64,000 nucleotides of DNA from Albifimbria verrucaria (lineage: Eukaryota > Ascomycota > Sordariomycetes > Hypocreales > Stachybotryaceae). The stretch lies in contig JAHREC010000018.1 of the NCBI GenBank assembly GCA_020081605.1, positions 3,038,001 through 3,102,000 of the forward strand, written 5' to 3'. Of the stretch, positions 1 through 11,905 are shown piece by piece. Every line of letters starts with the position of its first letter. Positions within the stretch are counted from its first letter, which is position 1. Below the pieces are notes generated by a model that was not told the DNA's origin, made no database searches, and was given only the letters and a program-made list of their open reading frames with translations. The position numbers and the translations under genes are program-made.

Positions 1-1804
1 ATAGATGTCACATCGTTACCTTGACCTTAATTAATACCCGAGGTAGGGCGTTCCGCACAGCTGTGCTGCATCCTACCTTGACCTGCCTCTCCTCCGCCTC
101 TCGCTGGCCACACCTCAGCCAGTGGTTGGGCTTCCGGGCTGCTCGACGCACCCGTTGCTGTGTCACGCTGTTCTTGGCTTGCTCCGTCATCTTTCCATTT
201 CGCACTCTCCGTGTTACTCAGCATTCTGGGCGGTGGTCTTCGGAACGTTGTTGTCGGATTTGCCGCATCCGATTCTGATATGTGATAGGAGGGATCTAAC
301 TTGAAACTCCAAGCACACAGGGAAATTTACGGATTCACGGCCTCGTATGCATCTGGACACTCTCTTCGCTGCGGCCGATTGGGGGTCTGTATCGTTAATA
401 TGCACATTGCCGGAGTTTTCGTCCTGTCGAATCAAGTCTCACTTGGGCTGGTCAGACGACATACGTGTCGGGCTTCTGTAGAGCTTTTTCCTGACATTTG
501 CAGCAGCACTGACTAGGCTGTTGATAATAATGGCATGAAATGCAATACTTGGGAAAACTATTAAGATCAATCTGCCGGATTAAAGCTCGTGTGGTCAGCC
601 GAGCCGGAAACGGCCCCATCGTCGAGGGCTTCGTGCAGGTTTCGTTTCCCCAAGGAACAATCGGATGACAGCCGGGCGAGAGGGTATGCAGCCCGAGACG
701 GCAGACGTACAGTAGCTGGATATGCATGCTACGAATTCAGGATAGCTCGATGCATTCCTAGTGTCTCTCGGACGTGTACAGGGGATCTACAAGGCTCTCG
801 ATGCCATCCCGACCACAAGACAGGGATTTGTTGAAGCAGAAATTTCTCCCAACCGTCTCACCAGTTTTTTCTAGTGTCCTCTCCGATTTCGGGCTCCTGT
901 AAGAGACACTTATGGGTCGATGAAGAGACAGGATGAAGTGATGGGAGAAGGGTCAAGACGGGCGTTTGTTTCTTGGCAGGGATTTCAACCCCGTGTTCTG
1001 CCTCTGAAGTTGGGGGTCACCGGTGTTTCAACAGTCCCCTGATTCGCCTGGATTGCATTCTGACTGCGGGTTATCACTGCAGACTGACGATGGCCTCATT
1101 CCTTGATGCCTGATGGCCCGTCGAGGTCTCTGCCGTTTCTTTCATCATCCTCGCACGGGACTCGTTCAGAAGTCGCTTGATCAGCAACTGTGACGAACTG
1201 ATGATGTGACTTACACGGCGATTCTGCACCTCGAACCCACATTGGGAGCACTTGCCACCATAGCTGTTGTATATCAATACGCTGTGTTGCCCAACCATGC
1301 CGTCCGCTACCCGAGCGAACACAGGGGTTCGGCGCCCTCTTTGCTTCAGTCTGGGGGCATACGAAGCTTGATTTCAAAGTTGCACGATGCGATCCGACGG
1401 GTGGAGATTGTAGAAGGAAACAAATATTTGGTGTGAATAAGCCAAGCGGTTGCTTGTATATACAGGTTGAAGCATCCCGATGGTGTTATGTAGTATTTCT
1501 GTACGTCATGATGTAAAACACGCAGAACATATCACAAAATTGATACAATGTCAAATCCTGCTGGATAAAAAATCAGGATAAAACTGGGCAGGCGACAAAA
1601 GTCCTGTTTGTGTCAAGCAGATGTTCAATTGAGCTTGGAAGATTGAACTCACCTATGTATAGGGTAGGCAAAAATGGCAGGTTTGGAGATCCATGATCGC
1701 TTACGTAACCAGTGACAGTTGGAGCAGCTTGAGGACGACCTCACTTCGCCAACTCAATTGCGAACTCTACGGACCACCTCAATTGACGACGCCAGCCCTC
1801 CAAA
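1..1804. other. Left-edge intergenic region, no supported gene
   Basis: No reading frame here has convincing protein character, exon boundaries or a recognisable domain; all are short and drawn from both strands. The only mildly protein-like patch is on the minus strand around 1074-1322, where one frame carries a CxxC pair, but it has no supporting context. The last few hundred bases should hold the promoter of the complex I subunit gene that starts at 1805. No tRNA-like A/B boxes were seen. Confidence 0.6.
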
Positions 1805-2431
1805 ATGTTCGCTGCACGACAACGGGCATGCTGCGCTGTGCGCCAGCTTCAGCGGTCAGCTCGAACATACGCCTCCGACGCCCACGCCCACCACAAGCCT
1901 GCTGCTCCCGTTAACGAGTCTTTTGGGGTATGCCCTCAATCTTAGCCACCCACCTGTCGAGAGCTCGGCTCGATACTAACTACACCGCTACAGGCTGGGT
2001 CAATTGCCACCGTGGGAATCTTCTTCGCCGGTGTCATCGTCTACCAACTCACCCCCAAGGAGGGCGAGACCTCAGCCCTCACCAACTGGATTGCCAAAAA
2101 CGAGTCAAGGGCTGAGCAGTGGGAGGAGATCAACGCCCTACACACCAAGACTCTGCACCAGGCTGCCTTCGACCGAAACCTCTTCGAGAACGCGTCCAAC
2201 AAGCACCGATTCGTCGATGTTGCCTACCCAGAGTACGATGCCCCGTCCGGTGCAGGACATATGACGGTCGGACTAAGCTAACTTCTCAACAGGGCTTTCT
2301 CATCCCACGCGCCCCGAAACATCCAGGCTGGACAGCTTATCAACATCGATCACGTTGTAGAGCATTATAGACAGCAGCATGTGAAGGAAGAGGAGCGCAA
2401 GGTTAAGGCTCTTGCCGAGAACAAGGCGTAG
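1805..2431 (+). CDS. nuo17.8: NADH:ubiquinone oxidoreductase 17.8 kDa-type subunit (mitochondrial complex I)
   Basis: Three exons (1805-1927, 1994-2232, 2293-2431) join in frame to a 166-residue protein. The introns have GT..AG ends; the second uses a GTACGA donor and has a GCTAAC branch site. The N-terminus (MFAARQRACCAVRQLQRSAR) is rich in Arg and Ala and lacks acidic residues, as in a mitochondrial presequence. A single hydrophobic segment (GSIATVGIFFAGVIVYQL, about residues 43-60) would span the inner membrane, followed by a charged helical tail ending KALAENKA. This matches the layout of the fungal accessory subunit known in Neurospora as the 17.8 kDa subunit, which is structural rather than catalytic. 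Assignment rests on remembered family character, so the symbol is less certain than the complex I role. No frame break is seen. Confidence 0.75.
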
Positions 2432-3088
2432 GGTTGTACATTACTCTGTGCGATATAGAGCAAGCTCGCACAACGTTCAATCAACGGAATCATTTCTTTG
2501 TGTCCATGTCTGAAAGCTACCTACCTTACCTAGCTCATGCTGCATGACAGAACCTTTGCTATAGGTTGTCACAGTGACATGTTTGGGCCGTACCAATACG
2601 GGAAGTGCTGTCATAATATTATTTCCACAGCTGCGAGAACACAAAGGGGATGCTTGCTTAATTATCTCACATGAAAGCAGGAACGGACATGGTTGCCAAA
2701 TCGAGGCAGAAGGAACTACAACGCCTTTGCGGCTGTAAACCCCAGCCGGTACAGCAATAGGTGAGGTAGAATGGCTCGAGTCTACTTGACAAACATGAGA
2801 TGCTTCTCGTCTCAGGAAGGCGCACGTGGTAGCCTTCGCGAACAACCTCGTGCATCGTTTACAGACGTTGGCCATTCTCATCCACACTCTCGCGTTCTTG
2901 TGCATTTTTTTATCACTGCAGCATATCACTTTGACCAGTCGCTGGACAAACCCGAGCTTTAATCACTATCCACATCACAGCAGCTGTTACCACTTTCTCA
3001 CGTTACATAGGCATTATTACTCTCAACTCCACCCACCAGTTGTATCGGGAGTAAACCTACACCAGTCGCAGCCGCACCTGTCATAAAT
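2432..3088. other. Intergenic, 3' of complex I subunit and promoter of SET gene
   Basis: This is non-coding as far as I can tell. A 150-codon minus-strand frame (2477-2929) is open but has no domain character, no intron signals and an unnatural composition. The pyrimidine-rich, CA-rich stretch around 2940-3060 looks like the leader of the downstream SET gene. Confidence 0.55.
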
Positions 3089-3784
3089 ATGGAGGCGAAT
3101 CGACCCGGACGCTCGGTGCAGAGGGGCAGCGTACCCTTCCCGCGGCCTCGGAACTACAGAGTCCTTGACATACGCTGGTCTAGCGAAGGGCGTGGTTATG
3201 GCGTGTTTGCCTACGATAGGCTTCCGAGCAGGTATCAAGTCATCTACGAACAGCCCCTCCTGTCCTGCGTGCATCGAACACAGCCTCCCAATGAGTCGAC
3301 TGTGGTGGAAGAATGGAAGGGACTCACTCCATTGTACCGAGCATTCCTGGGTGAGAAGTTCCGCAGGCTCAGACATATTTCAAAAGGGGATACCGTTTCG
3401 AAAAGGGATGAGAAGAGACTCCGTCAGTTCATTCGAGACTACGCCTTTGCTGATCCGGCGCATGGGAGAGCCCATGTGTATGGCCTGGCCTCGCACATCA
3501 ACCACGCCTGTACATCGTGTGCAAACGCCGAGGTGTGGGTTGAGCCGACGGAACCCAACTATATCACCGTACGGCTTATGAAGCCAATCGCTAAGGATCA
3601 GGAAGTCTACATCAACTATAATCGTCGGAACCTGAAATTTAACTGTGCACTCTGCGGGACCCATGGTTTCCGAGGGCTTCTCAAGAAGGCCTGGGGCAAG
3701 ATCCGGGCAAAGGCAAAACACAACGATACAGCCGCAACAAATGACGAGGAAGACGACAAAACACCAGAGAACTCTTCGTCATAG
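3089..3784 (+). CDS. SET-domain protein
   Basis: An intronless 231-residue frame. SET hallmarks appear in order: GRGYGVFA near residues 33-40, INHACTSCANAEVWV near 136-150 (the NHxCxxN substrate/cofactor loop), and AKDQEVYINYN near 167-177, where the Tyr is the usual catalytic-site residue. A CALCG cysteine pair near 185-189 resembles the short post-SET zinc-binding tail. The spacing between the first motif and NHxC is about 100 residues, as in SET proteins with a helical insert (SMYD/SET5-like or small stand-alone fungal SET proteins). The C-terminus is a Lys-rich stretch followed by an acidic Ser/Glu tail. SET proteins transfer methyl groups from S-adenosylmethionine to lysines; the substrate cannot be read from sequence. 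The start gives MEANRPGRSVQRG, with an in-frame stop upstream. Confidence 0.85.
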   Translation: MEANRPGRSVQRGSVPFPRPRNYRVLDIRWSSEGRGYGVFAYDRLPSRYQVIYEQPLLSCVHRTQPPNESTVVEEWKGLTPLYRAFLGEKFRRLRHISKGDTVSKRDEKRLRQFIRDYAFADPAHGRAHVYGLASHINHACTSCANAEVWVEPTEPNYITVRLMKPIAKDQEVYINYNRRNLKFNCALCGTHGFRGLLKKAWGKIRAKAKHNDTAATNDEEDDKTPENSSS

Positions 3785-4184
3785 TCCTGATATGTTGGCA
3801 CGGCTCTAATGCGCAACATCCAGGGCATTTGCACCGTTGACAAATACGCCATTGGTCCCTCAAACCATGGATATGGATATCAAGCATAACCACGGCGATT
3901 GGGAAGGGTACAGGTTTCACGGCAGCAGCGGACGTTACAGGCACTTGGCGATGGACTAGTCTTGAGACTAAACTTCTAGGGATTTCGTTGGAGTCATACA
4001 GAGTCACATGTAGCGAGTATTCCCATAGCGTGATCAGAACAGCGTGACAATGCTTCTTTGCTGTACTATCATGGTACCCATTGTCATCAGCAACTTCGAT
4101 AGGGGCTTTTGCCCTTCTATCAAAACCAGTCCTTTTCGCCCGTAAATGTCCGTGAATGCAAAACCACCCAAGACCGCAACCTTC
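3785..4184. other. Convergent 3' region between SET gene and rps15
   Basis: This lies between two genes transcribed towards each other. No open frame with protein character is present and I see no structured element; it should hold both 3' untranslated regions. Confidence 0.6.
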
Positions 4185-4949
4185 TTACTTGAGGGGAATG
4201 AAACGAGAAGAGTGCGTAGCACCGATACCAGGTCGACCGTGCTTGACAGGCTTGCTGTATGGGGGTTAGTGGATGCTTCAGAATGAACGACAAGGACTTG
4301 TGGGTTGCCACGTACTATGAGATAGAGAACTCAGCCAGGTAGTGGCCAACCATCTCGGGCTTGATCTCAACCTGGTTGAACTCCTTGCCGGAGTAAATAC
4401 CAATAACGCTTCCAATCATCTCGGGGACGACAATCATGTCACGGAGGTGGGTCTTGACAAGGTCGGGCTTCTCGTTGGGCTTGGCCTCCTGCTTGGCCTT
4501 GCGGAGCTTCTTGATGAGGCCCATGGGGCGGCGCTTCAGACCACGGTTGATCCTTCTGCGGGCACGGGCGTGGACGACATCTCGGAGCTGGTCAGAGCTG
4601 AGGTCCAGCAGGCTGGAAAGCGGAAAACAGGTCAGCATTTGTTCTCTAGCCAGGTTGCTCGACCTGTTCCATTTCGCATGGTGTCCCCATCGGAGGGGCG
4701 CTTCATCGTCGACGGAAGAGTGTCACGGCCAGGCAGAACGTACTTGTCAAGGTCGATTCCTCGGTAGGAAAACTTGCGGAAGGCTCTCTTCTTCTTGAGC
4801 TCGGCGGCCTCCTCAGCGTTCTAGTCGGCGACGTTAGTCAATCCATCCACACATTGCGCGCGCCGCGCACCCATCGGAAACGGGCATCGAGAGTCGAGAC
4901 GTCGACGGCGCTGAGTTCGGAGTGTAGTACGTACGTATTCGTCAGCCAT
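4185..4949 (-). CDS. rps15: 40S ribosomal protein S15 (uS19 family)
   Basis: Four exons read on the minus strand: 4935-4949, 4744-4820, 4316-4612 and 4185-4254. They total 459 nt and encode 152 residues, the expected length for eukaryotic S15. The first exon is only 15 nt (MADEY). The signature of the family is clear: [17 protein letters not shown], then [14 protein letters not shown], and the conserved end [14 protein letters not shown]. The protein sits in the head of the small ribosomal subunit near the decoding centre. Three introns with GTACGT-type donors, placed early in the gene, are typical of ribosomal protein genes in filamentous fungi. No frame break is seen. The upstream region carries a CACGTG box at 5101-5106, about 150 nt before the start codon, which may be a promoter element. 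Confidence 0.97.
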
Positions 4950-7657
4950 GATTGCGGTGTTGGGTCAAAGGTTCGCTCTCGAAGGGACTGGTTGTCGACG
5001 GGGCGAGTGTGATATCCGTGATGTCGTCCGGGGTTCTTTCAATGGTCGAGAATCAAAGGGCAATTTTTCGACACCTAGGGTTTTACTGCCCTCGATTAAT
5101 CACGTGAGAGAAATCGGAGCCCCTCGTTGTGCGAAAGGGTGGCAGCCAATGAAGTGTGAGGTGATGGGACCCACGCCACCACTCGAATATGGTTGTGTTG
5201 CACTTTGGCCAAACTGATAAGGTACTTGGGTACTTGGGCTATTCTGCGTGAGGGTCCTGGGGCTGAGGACATCACCGCGGCCCCTTATGTGTGATAAGAT
5301 TCGAAGCATGGATAATGTTGATGTGTGCTTATAATTCAGAAGCAATTATGGGTAGAAGCATCAATCTTTCTGGGTAGCTACCTAGTCAGAGTCCTTGTCA
5401 AAACTTTCTCACCACCATATGTTCCATCAGGTACTAAGGTAGGTACTTTGTGCGCTTCATTCTGTCGTGCTCTGATGTTTAGGTGTTGGCAAAGAGCAAC
5501 AATTGGATAAATACATACAGGCAGGTTGATAGTAGTTACAAGTAACCTTCCAAAGAATGTAAAAGAGAATTTCAAGAAACGTTGAGTCTATTTTCTTTGC
5601 GGAACCAGTTAAGCCAGCAGGACGATCCAGATTTATCTTATCAGATGCTTGGACCTGTGTCAGTGTCTCATGAGCCGAAACACAGGAGACCTAGGGTTCT
5701 AGTTAAATGCAGAGTTACATGGATATTCATAGGTGAAGCATGAACTCAACCTGAGCCCACCTATTTTCGCTCTTGGCTGATCTGGCAACAGGCAAACAGC
5801 AGCCTTTTTTCTTTTTTTTTTTCTTTTTCTTTGTTTTGGCTTGCAACTATCTTTGAGGCCACGGCACAGTCAATGCAAATATTCACCCAGTCAAAGTCTT
5901 ACATTATGATCCACGTATCTGAGGTAGCATATTGATGGAGTGAACATTGACATAGACTGAGTAGCAGTACATAACTTACATTGTCGAGTAATTGATACTA
6001 TGTAGTTTGTTATTTCATGCTTGTTATACATGCTAACCAAGTCCTGTCAAATATCGCTAAATACAATGGCTAATCAATGTTGCCTCCATCAACATGTCCA
6101 CATGAACTAAAACGAAGACGTGTAATATTGCTTGCTGCTTGGAGGTGAATGACCATGCTTTTGAAAGGCCGTCTGCAATGGCGAGTGATTAGCTAATAAG
6201 AGCTTGACTAAGACAGGACCGCTTTTCATGAGCCTCCACTCCCCTCGGAAACGCTGCCCTGAACATGGGAAGTGATGTATTGCCAAGTTCTGATTCTCAG
6301 TATGCTGTCTTCCTTTTGAGATGATGAGCGACTGGAGCGCTCCGTTTCTCGACAGAGCTATGACGTCGAGCTCTGCCCCCATTTCGGAAGTGCACTACCA
6401 ACTACTGTCGCCGTCGACGGGCTTCAGGCAGATCCACCAAACGAGATTTAAAGAGAGATGAGAAATGGAGAACGGTATGACAGGGGATGTTGTGTACGAA
6501 TAGCTCATGTGTACGGTGCCGAACCGAGCTGTAGTCTCACGCTTCAGTCTTCAAACAGGCCACGGCAGTCGGTTTATGACGCCGGACCCTATCAATGCTA
6601 ACCAAGGGGTTTCATCAGGCACTGGCAGGCATTTTGAGTAATGCCATACTAATCATGCCATTTGGGATTCCGGCCAAGCCCTACGGCGCTGAGCCGCCAA
6701 GTACAATAGCGGCAATGATGGGGCGCACTACGTGACGGCCGCGCCCAGGTCTTGACTTGCAATGTTGTATAGTCTCCATGCTGCCGTGGCCTACCTCTCA
6801 TCCCTGGTAGAGACCACTAGCTTCATCGTGACGGGCTCCCTTTCGCATAAGCGATGGCATGCTAAGTGACCAGAGAAGCCAAGACGCTCTCGGTGAGCTG
6901 TCAGCGCTCGGCATGGTGGCTCTCTCCGCTCACGTGTCATGGCACGAATACCAAGATCCTCCAACAAGGACACCGCTCCAGGACATCTAGGCGCCATGGC
7001 CCCAAGGCACCGTTGCATGCTCTTGGCGGTTGCTTCACACCCAAATGAAACAGTTCACATGCGACGCAGACTGTACCGCCTGTGGTTCTGGGCGTCTGGG
7101 CGGGTTCTTAGCCAGACCGGAGACGCTAAAAACCGTCATTTTCAAAAGGCGATTGACTAATCGCGCAAAAGGCGCGAATTTGACCATAGGCTTGGCAGGG
7201 CTCGGCGCTCGTTTACTCGGCGGTGTTAAGACGTCGCCAAGCCGACGTAGACATCATCCGACGATCTTGGGACATGGCTCTCCGCGAACAAATTTTCGTG
7301 GACGAGTAAACATAGATATCCACTGTGCTGCCCTTCCTGGAGCGTCGTCTCACGCCAGTAAGCAGCCTACTATTCCTGTGGAAGCCATATGGGAAAAGCA
7401 GCAATCCTAGGCTCGCAACTACCAGGAATCACTACCGCCTCAACGCTTCTACCCACACAGACCCATCTGCCGAGCAGCCGACAGGTTAGCAAAGGCACAC
7501 CACCCCTGCCTCGTACAGGCCAGTGATCATCTCTGAGGGACAGCTTGTTGACCCGCGCTGCTCCTTAAGAGACCTTCAAATCGCCTTGCGCTTTTCTTGT
7601 TTCCGAACCTTAGGACGGACAAACCTCTGGAAGCCTCTGGGCTGATGTTTGCTTGAG
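4950..7657. other. AT-rich intergenic region, no supported gene
   Basis: The first few hundred bases are the rps15 promoter (minus strand). From about 5300 to 6200 the sequence is AT-rich and has only very short frames. From about 6500 to 7600 it becomes GC-rich again, with many short open frames on both strands and none with recognisable domains or matching splice sites. This may include remnants of degraded sequence, but I cannot identify an element. The last part is the promoter and leader of the membrane-protein gene at 7658. Confidence 0.55.
5805..5836. repeat. T-rich pyrimidine tract
   Basis: A nearly uninterrupted T/C tract of about 32 nt (runs of T broken by single C, then TTTG). It lies in the AT-rich intergenic stretch, about 860 nt upstream of rps15 and 1.8 kb upstream of the next gene on the plus strand, so a promoter role is only possible, not supported. 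Confidence 0.7.
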
Positions 7658-8900
7658 ATGATGTTGTCGCCTCTATCAGCACCCTCGCCGGTGCTCACAT
7701 CTCAGTCTCTGATTCCTACCACAACTGTCGCATCATGGCCAGCTAGCACGTTGTTGTCGAGAGATCGGCGGGCTATCACAGAGTCTTTCGCACCAATGAC
7801 AACACACTGGACCCGACCAGAAACTTGTACTTGGACGTATGATGGGGAAAGTCAGATGGAGCCTGGTGCCACTGGTGCAATTGCATGGCTGGATCTGAAG
7901 CCAAATCCTCACGCGACCACCCTCTCTTGCTATCCGGATGGTATGTTTTACTATGGGCAGACAGGAGTGTTTTCACCGGCTTCATGCCCAGATGGTTGGA
8001 CCACGGTTTCACTAAAGGTAGACGCCGTCTCTCGCGATCATGGGTACGAATTTCGCTAACGCAACTATTCAAGGTGAACACGAAGGAGGTTAAGAGCGAT
8101 GAGACCACAACAGCAGTTTGTTGCTCATCGTACGTTTCGGCTATGAAACTTCCAGATGCTTACTAACATATCTATGTAGGGACTATTCTTTAGATGGTGC
8201 TTATTGCAAGCGCTCAGTTCCAACTGTGCTTGCTGTACCAATTGAGTACGACAAGGCTGATGGAGACTATCAGATTATGACGAACTCAACCACCACGTTG
8301 TACAGCGCCACCATCGCTGTGTATACGGTCCATGCATTGTTTCAGGAGAGTGACAAGGCCATATTAGGATTGACGGATGAGGTCGACATTGCCACAAAAA
8401 AGCATCATCAAGGGTTGTCGCTTGGAGCTCAAATCGGCATCGGCATTGGCGTAACTGCTGCTGTCATCCTGATTCTTGGCGGTATCATGTTTTTATACGC
8501 TCGACATCGTTTAAGACACCATATGGAGACGTACCCCGAATATCAAACGATAGAGAGATTGGGCAGTTACCGCCTGTTCACCCATCCGATATTCGATCTT
8601 TCAATACGGGTGGTAATCGCTCGTTACCTCCGAAAGCCGTCTCGGAGTCATCAGCAACAACAGCTGACACAAACGCACCTGCCATGGATACTGAGGCTAC
8701 CACACTGGATAGGTCTAATGAGATAAAGGCATTACGGTCGCAACAAGCCGATATACAACGACGAATAGAGCAACTCGAGAAGACTGCGGATGAAAACAGG
8801 GAGGATGAAGCCGTTTACACACTTCCAGTACTAATATCTTGCAACACTAATTTTCGACATCACTAATTGCCAGCAAACCGAGCTGGACCATGGTACTTGA
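7658..8900 (+). CDS. Single-pass membrane protein with Cys-rich ectodomain, function unknown
   Basis: Exons 7658-8017, 8074-8129, 8180-8812 and probably 8874-8900 give about 358 residues. Order of parts: N-terminal region with Trp- and Cys-containing ectodomain (CTWTYDG, LSCYPDG, ASCPDGW, then a CC pair and GAYC), a predicted transmembrane helix near residues 215-240 (IGIGIGVTAAVILILGGIMF) followed by basic YARHRLRHH, and a cytoplasmic tail with Pro/Ser-rich stretch and a short coiled coil (IKALRSQQADIQRRIEQLE). This resembles a widespread fungal family of single-span surface proteins of unknown role. There is no strong signal peptide at the chosen Met. The frame jumps once near 8534-8537 (a run of four C); one added C restores a continuous tail. 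The last exon is the least certain part; other splice choices end as late as 9033. Confidence 0.7.
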
Positions 8901-8990
8901 GCGCGAGCTACCTCAAATGGATGACAGGGAACGATGTTATGAACATTACTATCTTACTATGTACACCGAAACGGAACGGGGTGTACCCGG

Positions 8991-10047
<1,057 letters not shown>

Positions 10048-11905
10048 GATGGCGGCTGATGGGCTTAGCACACGGTCACAGGAGCATCACGGCGAGAGGA
10101 AGCCATCAATGATGGGGTTAGTGAAGGGACTATATAGCTCGTCTGATGTAGTGCTCCTACTCCACCATGCCAATATGACATTAATTCATCTGGAACTTGA
10201 TTGATGGGACTACAGGGGTGAATGAGTCGATAGAGGGGAGTGACGGGACTCAGGATAAACTGGTCGACGGGTTGTTTCATGATGTGGTGGGTGGATAAAT
10301 TCAAGGGTAGGAGATATTCCTCCATTAAAATTGCAATGGCCCGGTATTTCTTGATCGCTCCTCGGCATATTTGGCCACATCTGGGGCGGATGCGGAAGCC
10401 TCCGAGATGTACCGGTATGCCTCTACCAAACTTTACCGTGTGAAATACCAGGCAGCTCTGAGTTGTCTATTGGTCCAGAAACGGCCCATTATGTATAGCA
10501 TAGGATTAATGGATGGGTCCTCGGGCGGCCGATGTCGAGTTCACGGTCGAAATTGATAGAGTTGCGAGAACACGACTGGCACACTTCCGTTGGCTGAAAG
10601 TGATGCCTTGGACTATTCTCTGGAATTGTGTCGCATTAAGTTGTATTTAACTAGGATGTTGATGACGTATATTCGTGCTCCTACATTGAACAATGGCGAC
10701 TCGTTGCGTTGTATCCCACGTTAGAAGAGATTTGAGCAGTTGTCTTGCTTGCATGCAAAATCCTTGACTTTTCTTTGGAACCTATAATTATGTCTAAGAA
10801 AACTTGTGGCAGGTGAAGGTTGTGCGTTGAATCAAACCTCTTGGTTGCCTGTGTTGTAGTTGGTCGTTGTGCTTAGATTACGGGGAGGAGTTGTCGTAAC
10901 TAGTAACCCAGCCGCTATCATTAACGTCAGTGTCTGAACCTCGATTTGATCTGAAATTACTGTTACTACAAGTCAATGGATACTTGTTTTTAAGCGTCAG
11001 ATCTTCTCTGCACATATTTATCGTAACTTATTGTACAACATCGGCTGTTTTAGCATGTACAGATGCAGCGCATAGGGTAAGTGAGTTGGCAGCGTTAGAC
11101 CAGAAGTAGCGGTCGCACATACTTGCGAATTCGGGCATGAACATGACAGCAATGACTCTGTCTCCGGGATGAATAACATAGGCATAACAAGGGTACCCAC
11201 CGGTTTTCTCGACCATTGGCTTATTCGTTCTTCAAAACACAGTTGGGATATGTAAGTCCATATTGGGGTTCCAGATTACATGTCTACCCCACTGAACAAG
11301 GTTCGCTCTTTTGGCACAAGAAAATGCGTATGAAGAAAGGTGATTGATTGATTTCGTATATTTATGTTTGCTTGACCAAGATGTGGCCGTCGAGACGAGC
11401 AACCAAAAGCATGCCAATTCCACGAGCACATAGTAGATAAACAGGTGACAGCCAGACTGGCAGCCAGCAAGCATCTGGCAGTTCATGCACCAATTCCCTG
11501 TTTGTTAGTGGCCGCTTGATACGGACAAGTGAATTTCTGGAAGTGGAATGGCCGCTAACGTTTTAGCTGCTGCCCCTGCAGGCCCCTAAATCAGCGGTGA
11601 GAGGGTTGCGGGTACCTGGCGCTGCCCTGGACATGCACCAGAAATCGAGGTATCCGGTACGCAGGACAGGTACCCGCAACGCCTTGAACCAAGTCCCCTA
11701 CGCTTTTACCGAAGTAGCGGCTTGTGGCTTCTCCAATCCAATCATCTTTCAACCCCGCCAACAAAAGGCCAAGCTGCCGTCCATCCATCCACGGCAAACA
11801 TCACCACCACACCGGCGCTGTGCGCGACTCTCAATTCCCACCCGCCCTCCTGCCGCTCTTCAATAATCCACCCGTGTCCGTTCATACCACACCGTACTAA
11901 TCATC
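10048..11905. other. Divergent intergenic region between GH53 gene and alpha-tubulin
   Basis: This separates two genes read away from each other, so both promoters lie here. Open frames are short (under about 100 codons) and without domain character. GGTACC occurs at 11611-11616 and 11669-11674 in the proximal tubulin promoter. A pyrimidine-rich, C-rich leader (about 11740-11900) precedes the tubulin start, as is common for highly expressed fungal genes. Confidence 0.6.

Noticed and set aside
1074..1322. Minus-strand frame with a CxxC pair (GGKCSQCGFEV)
   Set aside because: Short, no exon partner, no neighbouring domain; the Cys pair alone does not support a zinc-ribbon gene.
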